A DNA stretch of 10,213 bases, from assembly GCA_016180665.1 (NCBI GenBank), contig JACPAS010000070.1, positions 1 to 10,213 of the forward strand. Direction: 5' to 3'. How positions within the stretch are numbered: position 1 is the first letter of the stretch; the number at the start of each line of letters is the position of its first letter. The DNA comes from Microcaldota archaeon. Its GTDB lineage: Archaea; Micrarchaeota; Micrarchaeia; Anstonellales; Bilamarchaeaceae. The notes beneath the pieces are model-generated. The model was not told the origin of the DNA. It searched no databases and saw only the letters and a program-made list of their open reading frames with translations. Below, in pieces: positions 6,767 through 10,213 of this stretch. Position numbers and translations under genes: made by a program.

Positions 6767-9700
6767 ATGGAGAAATTAATAAATCAATTAAAATTACCCA
6801 AATTTCAAATAATACTTCTAACTGCCTTATTCCTATTTCTGGCAGGCTGTGCCATTCAGAAGAGTGATAATTTTTCATGCTGCTTACAAGACCAGGCAAA
6901 AAAAGGACAGTGTCTATTTCTAAACAACCAGGGTCCACAAGATAAAAATACCAATCCAATTTCGTATTCAACACTTTATTGCAATATGACCAATATGTCA
7001 TGCGGCGTTAAATTTGATTTGAATCTTCAATCTCAGGATTCTACTTTACCACAGGCAATTAAGGATTTTCTTCCAAAAAAAGAGAAGGAAATTGCAGTTC
7101 CAATATGCACTGAAAGAGCAGAAGTCACCTGTTATGATGCAAACTGCACTGCAATGGCCTGCGCGAAATTTAAATACAATCCAACTTCCAAATTAGATGC
7201 ATTCCCCACCATAGAGTCAGATGAAGAAGCAAACGACTTCGCTAAAAGTTTGCAGGACGACAGTCAGCCAGGTCTTGTTAACCGATCCTGCAGATTTGTT
7301 CCATTTAACAAACAATTAGGAAATGCATTCGAAAACGATAAAGGCGGGTTCATTAATATTTTCCGTTTGGGTATTGGGCCGACTTATGAGGATTACAACA
7401 GGGCCAGATATATCTTTCCGATATCAGACCTCTTCTGTAATATAAATGACCTTGGCACAAAAGACAGGTTCCAGAACTACCTTCCTACTATTGATTATTA
7501 TCTGAAAAATCTGGTCAAAACTGAACCAACCCATCCATTTGATCCTGTTAAAGATTTTGATGATCTTGCATATTGTGTTCCAAGTGATGATAAGAAATTA
7601 GAACTACCTCTCCACACAGAACAATATTCCGGCGATTCTGGAAGTTACAAGCTTTTGAAAAATCAGAGAATTGTTGATCTTAAAATTCCAAATGAAGCCT
7701 ATACAGGTGGAATACAAACAAAGTACGATATCCAAGGCTTTACAAATTACACAGAACTTGACCGTGAGTTCTATGTACGCGCACTTCAATTCTTTTATTG
7801 GAATGACATTGTAAATACTAAAACAGGTGGTAAAGCACCTTTCGAATGTACGAGTGGCGCGGAATGTAAATCTGGTTCATGCAGTATGGATTACTATAGA
7901 AGAGGAACCTGTCAAACAAAAAATGGTGAATTTGTCAACTGTCAATGTGTTGTTGATTTCTCAAAAGATTATAAATCAGATTATTACAAGTCCAAAAACG
8001 ACTACAAACAAATAGGTATTTGTGATGCAACCACTGTTCCTGCAAAGCCTTCAATTGCGTTTGTAGAAGGTTCAGATTTGTATGACACCATAATGTCCAC
8101 TGATGGTTTCATTACTCAGCCGCTTAAAATTAATATTTGTGAGTATTCTAACTATACTCATCTCTATGTTGGAAAAGACAAGAAAGATGCAAGCAATAAA
8201 TACTCTATAGATCTGCTTGCTTGTGGTTCTGATTGTTCTAATTTTAAAATCCTAAAAGAAGAAACAAAAGGAGGGCTTTTTGGTGATAAGAGTTACTATA
8301 TAACAGTTAATTACATAAACAAATCCTGTGCTGACTATACCTCGGATCCATCTTCTTCAGCACAACTTGACAAACCTGATATTACAGATCCAAATGCGGA
8401 CTTCACATCAAAAATCCTGTTTCCAAATAAGGATCTTGATTTTCTTACTGAGCTTTACAAAAACTTCACTAAAAAGGATCCAAAGAAACCATTTATTGGA
8501 TTCGCTATTTTGGATCTCCCCCAATTTGCAAAATCCGCTCTAGCTTCAACATGTAATATGAAATCTGGAGTAAATTATGAGACCCTTAAAGTAGAACAGT
8601 TATTAAGCCCAGTATCTTTTGAAACCCTCTACAATATAAACTACCAGCATGGATATAGCGGAAATAAACACAGCTTCATCTATCATCCTTGCGAAGAAAA
8701 GGACATTGATGGCGATGGGAATCCAGATCCATACCCTCAAAAATGCAGTAAAGAAAATCTCGCCACTGCTCCGAAATTTATTACTTTTGTTTACGACCTG
8801 GGAGATTGTGATCTAAACTCCCAAGATAAATTGCCAGTTACTAAGGATCTTGGCTGGTGCGAAGCATGTACTTATGCGACAATGGCTTACCAAAACGTCT
8901 CAGTATCTGAATCTTATGATTATATTAAATATAAACCTGAAACTTCTGGTTCTAAAGCAATATGTTATAACTGGCCGAATTGCAAGCAAGGAGATTATGT
9001 TGGAGCTTATGCTTACACTGCTGAGCAACAAAAAAATTATCCATTGCCGTCCACTTACCCAGAAATAACTTATTTACAAACAAGAACTACTCAATACCTT
9101 GAAAATGGAGTTTTGCCTATTTTAGAAGTTTCCTCAGATGACCTTTGGACAGAGGTAAAAGACAAAACTAAATTAGTCGAATCTTGCGATGGAATAGAAC
9201 TTCCTATCTTAGGTTGTATTGGGAAAAAGACAAAGAAAAGCGTTACCGTTCCAGTAGTAAAATACGATCCACAAACTTCAAAAGTTACATTTTTAGAAGG
9301 AGAACCGCATGATATAAAATACCTATTCGAATTTAACAAAGGTCCAATAGTTGCGATCATAGGGAGATTACAGCCTAATGAACTAGATACTCCAACCAAT
9401 ATCAAGAAAGTCCAGGATGAAATGGTAAAAAGAGCAGCAATAATAAAACATTATTGTAGCAAATGTTTGGTTTCAGTTGTTCCTGAGAGCGGGGCGGGTT
9501 ATGGAAAATCTTTCACTACTTATAAGAACATTCCTAATCCAGAATACAAGAGGCAGGTATCGGATATTTCAATTCTTAATAAATTATTTGGAATAATCTC
9601 AGATCCAACGTTTGACTTGTATGTGGAAGGTCAGCCTGCGGCATCTCCCGATTATCTAAAAACAGTAACCTGTTCTGTAACAGGTACCTGCAACAAGAAT

Positions 9701-10213
9701 CTCCTCAATTTAATTGATATTATAGGTTTCAAATATTATCCTTCAGAAGTGACTGATGGTTATTACTGGTATCTATGTGATGAGTCATTTTACGGAGAAT
9801 ATGGCGAGCCTGATTATCGTGTATTCCCTAATCTGATGATTGATTTTGGATACACTGTACTTAAAAAGTACAATAAACCCAGTTTAGTTGTTGAATTCAT
9901 AGATTTAAGTCCTGATTTAAGCAAGTTCCCTTCAGACATATCATATGAAAACATCTGTGACTCAGGGAATGCTGATCTAGTTAGCAAACATAGAAAGAAA
10001 ATGTACGATCAAATATTCCTTAAGAGAGAAGAACTAAGTCGTGCAGGTGTTATCGGAATAGTATTCCAAAAAGATTTTGTTAAAACCGATTATTATCTTA
10101 AAGGTGGACAGGGAGAAAAGGATGACTATACTTTGCAGTTCCCAAATCTTTGTCCTTTTGAACAAAGTTCCCATCTTCTTACTGCAGATGTCCCATTGTT
10201 TTTCTATAATAAG
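6767..10213 (+). CDS. Giant Cys-rich surface lipoprotein, possible C-terminal TIM-barrel domain (3' partial)
   Basis: The frame is open for 1149 codons with no stop before the window edge. The N-terminus is a lipoprotein signal: hydrophobic residues 13-25, then LAGC with Cys28 as likely lipidation site, so the protein should be anchored outside the membrane. Many cysteines occur, including a knot-like stretch at about 361-395 (CTSGAECKSGSC). Nine N-x-S/T sequons suggest glycosylation. DIDGDGNPD at 646-654 resembles a calcium-binding Asp loop. From about residue 680 alternating strand-like and helix-like segments appear. IDIIGFKYYP (983-992) and NKPSLVVEF with Glu1043 recall late strands of TIM-barrel glycoside hydrolases, where such a Glu is the nucleophile. 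That assignment is tentative, because the motifs are short and the acid/base residue is not identified. It follows copy 5 by three bases, so it probably works with the array, for example as a surface-recognition or glycan-acting subunit (inference). Confidence 0.9.
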   Translation, partial: MEKLINQLKLPKFQIILLTALFLFLAGCAIQKSDNFSCCLQDQAKKGQCLFLNNQGPQDKNTNPISYSTLYCNMTNMSCGVKFDLNLQSQDSTLPQAIKDFLPKKEKEIAVPICTERAEVTCYDANCTAMACAKFKYNPTSKLDAFPTIESDEEANDFAKSLQDDSQPGLVNRSCRFVPFNKQLGNAFENDKGGFINIFRLGIGPTYEDYNRARYIFPISDLFCNINDLGTKDRFQNYLPTIDYYLKNLVKTEPTHPFDPVKDFDDLAYCVPSDDKKLELPLHTEQYSGDSGSYKLLKNQRIVDLKIPNEAYTGGIQTKYDIQGFTNYTELDREFYVRALQFFYWNDIVNTKTGGKAPFECTSGAECKSGSCSMDYYRRGTCQTKNGEFVNCQCVVDFSKDYKSDYYKSKNDYKQIGICDATTVPAKPSIAFVEGSDLYDTIMSTDGFITQPLKINICEYSNYTHLYVGKDKKDASNKYSIDLLACGSDCSNFKILKEETKGGLFGDKSYYITVNYINKSCADYTSDPSSSAQLDKPDITDPNADFTSKILFPNKDLDFLTELYKNFTKKDPKKPFIGFAILDLPQFAKSALASTCNMKSGVNYETLKVEQLLSPVSFETLYNINYQHGYSGNKHSFIYHPCEEKDIDGDGNPDPYPQKCSKENLATAPKFITFVYDLGDCDLNSQDKLPVTKDLGWCEACTYATMAYQNVSVSESYDYIKYKPETSGSKAICYNWPNCKQGDYVGAYAYTAEQQKNYPLPSTYPEITYLQTRTTQYLENGVLPILEVSSDDLWTEVKDKTKLVESCDGIELPILGCIGKKTKKSVTVPVVKYDPQTSKVTFLEGEPHDIKYLFEFNKGPIVAIIGRLQPNELDTPTNIKKVQDEMVKRAAIIKHYCSKCLVSVVPESGAGYGKSFTTYKNIPNPEYKRQVSDISILNKLFGIISDPTFDLYVEGQPAASPDYLKTVTCSVTGTCNKNLLNLIDIIGFKYYPSEVTDGYYWYLCDESFYGEYGEPDYRVFPNLMIDFGYTVLKKYNKPSLVVEFIDLSPDLSKFPSDISYENICDSGNADLVSKHRKKMYDQIFLKREELSRAGVIGIVFQKDFVKTDYYLKGGQGEKDDYTLQFPNLCPFEQSSHLLTADVPLFFYNK

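Noticed and set aside
6765..7001. Minus-strand frame opposite the lipoprotein signal region
   Set aside because: The plus strand carries a ribosome site, start and lipobox here; the reverse frame has none of these.
7604..9405. Short plus- and minus-strand frames at 7604-7789, 7827-8015, 8328-8543, 8850-9068 and 9091-9405
   Set aside because: All sit within the continuous 1149-codon lipoprotein frame and look like shadows of it.
1..10213. Insertion sequences, integrase sites, tRNA genes, CRISPR repeats or terminators
   Set aside because: Reading both strands showed no transposase motifs, cloverleaf-like segments, regularly spaced repeats or hairpin plus T-run between genes; nearly every base is coding.

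Overview
The window reads as one unbroken plus-strand operon from an AT-rich, probably archaeal genome. The archaeal call is an inference. It rests on short GGTG-type Shine-Dalgarno sites at gene junctions, almost no intergenic DNA, and very cysteine-rich exported proteins with many N-x-S/T sequons. The style recalls small, host-dependent DPANN lineages, but no marker gene here fixes the taxon.

Layout: (1) 2..1054 is the 3' part of a polytopic membrane protein whose start lies upstream. (2) 1099..3213 is a larger relative with a signal peptide and a long extracellular cysteine-rich domain; its expected last helix is missing and its conserved tail lies out of frame. (3) 3241..4608, (4) 4611..5705 and (5) 5735..6763 are three more relatives. 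(6) 6767 to the window end is one open frame of 1149 codons with no stop: a cysteine-rich surface lipoprotein, truncated by the window edge. Junctions are 2 to 44 bases, and no promoter, terminator, RNA gene, CRISPR or mobile element is visible.

Genes 1 to 5 are diverged tandem paralogs. They align without gaps over two blocks. Block A is [YM]M-x(16)-E, running from the end of helix 1 into helix 2. Block B is R-x(5)-R-x(2)-G-x(3)-I-x(10)-P, a basic turn between helices 3 and 4. Intact copies also share a final helix and a short acidic/hydrophobic cytoplasmic tail. The signal peptides and positive charges fit five helices, with exported N-terminus and loops 2 and 4 outside and the Arg turn and tail inside. 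The scaffold is constant while the exported modules differ from gene to gene.

Working hypothesis (inference): a multi-subunit, membrane-embedded surface or translocation machine whose five scaffold proteins resemble the VirB6/TrbL/CedA type of polytopic secretion or DNA-transfer protein, plus a very large membrane-anchored surface protein. Its C-terminal part has features suggestive of a TIM-barrel glycosidase. No ATPase is in the window, so the machine is incomplete here.
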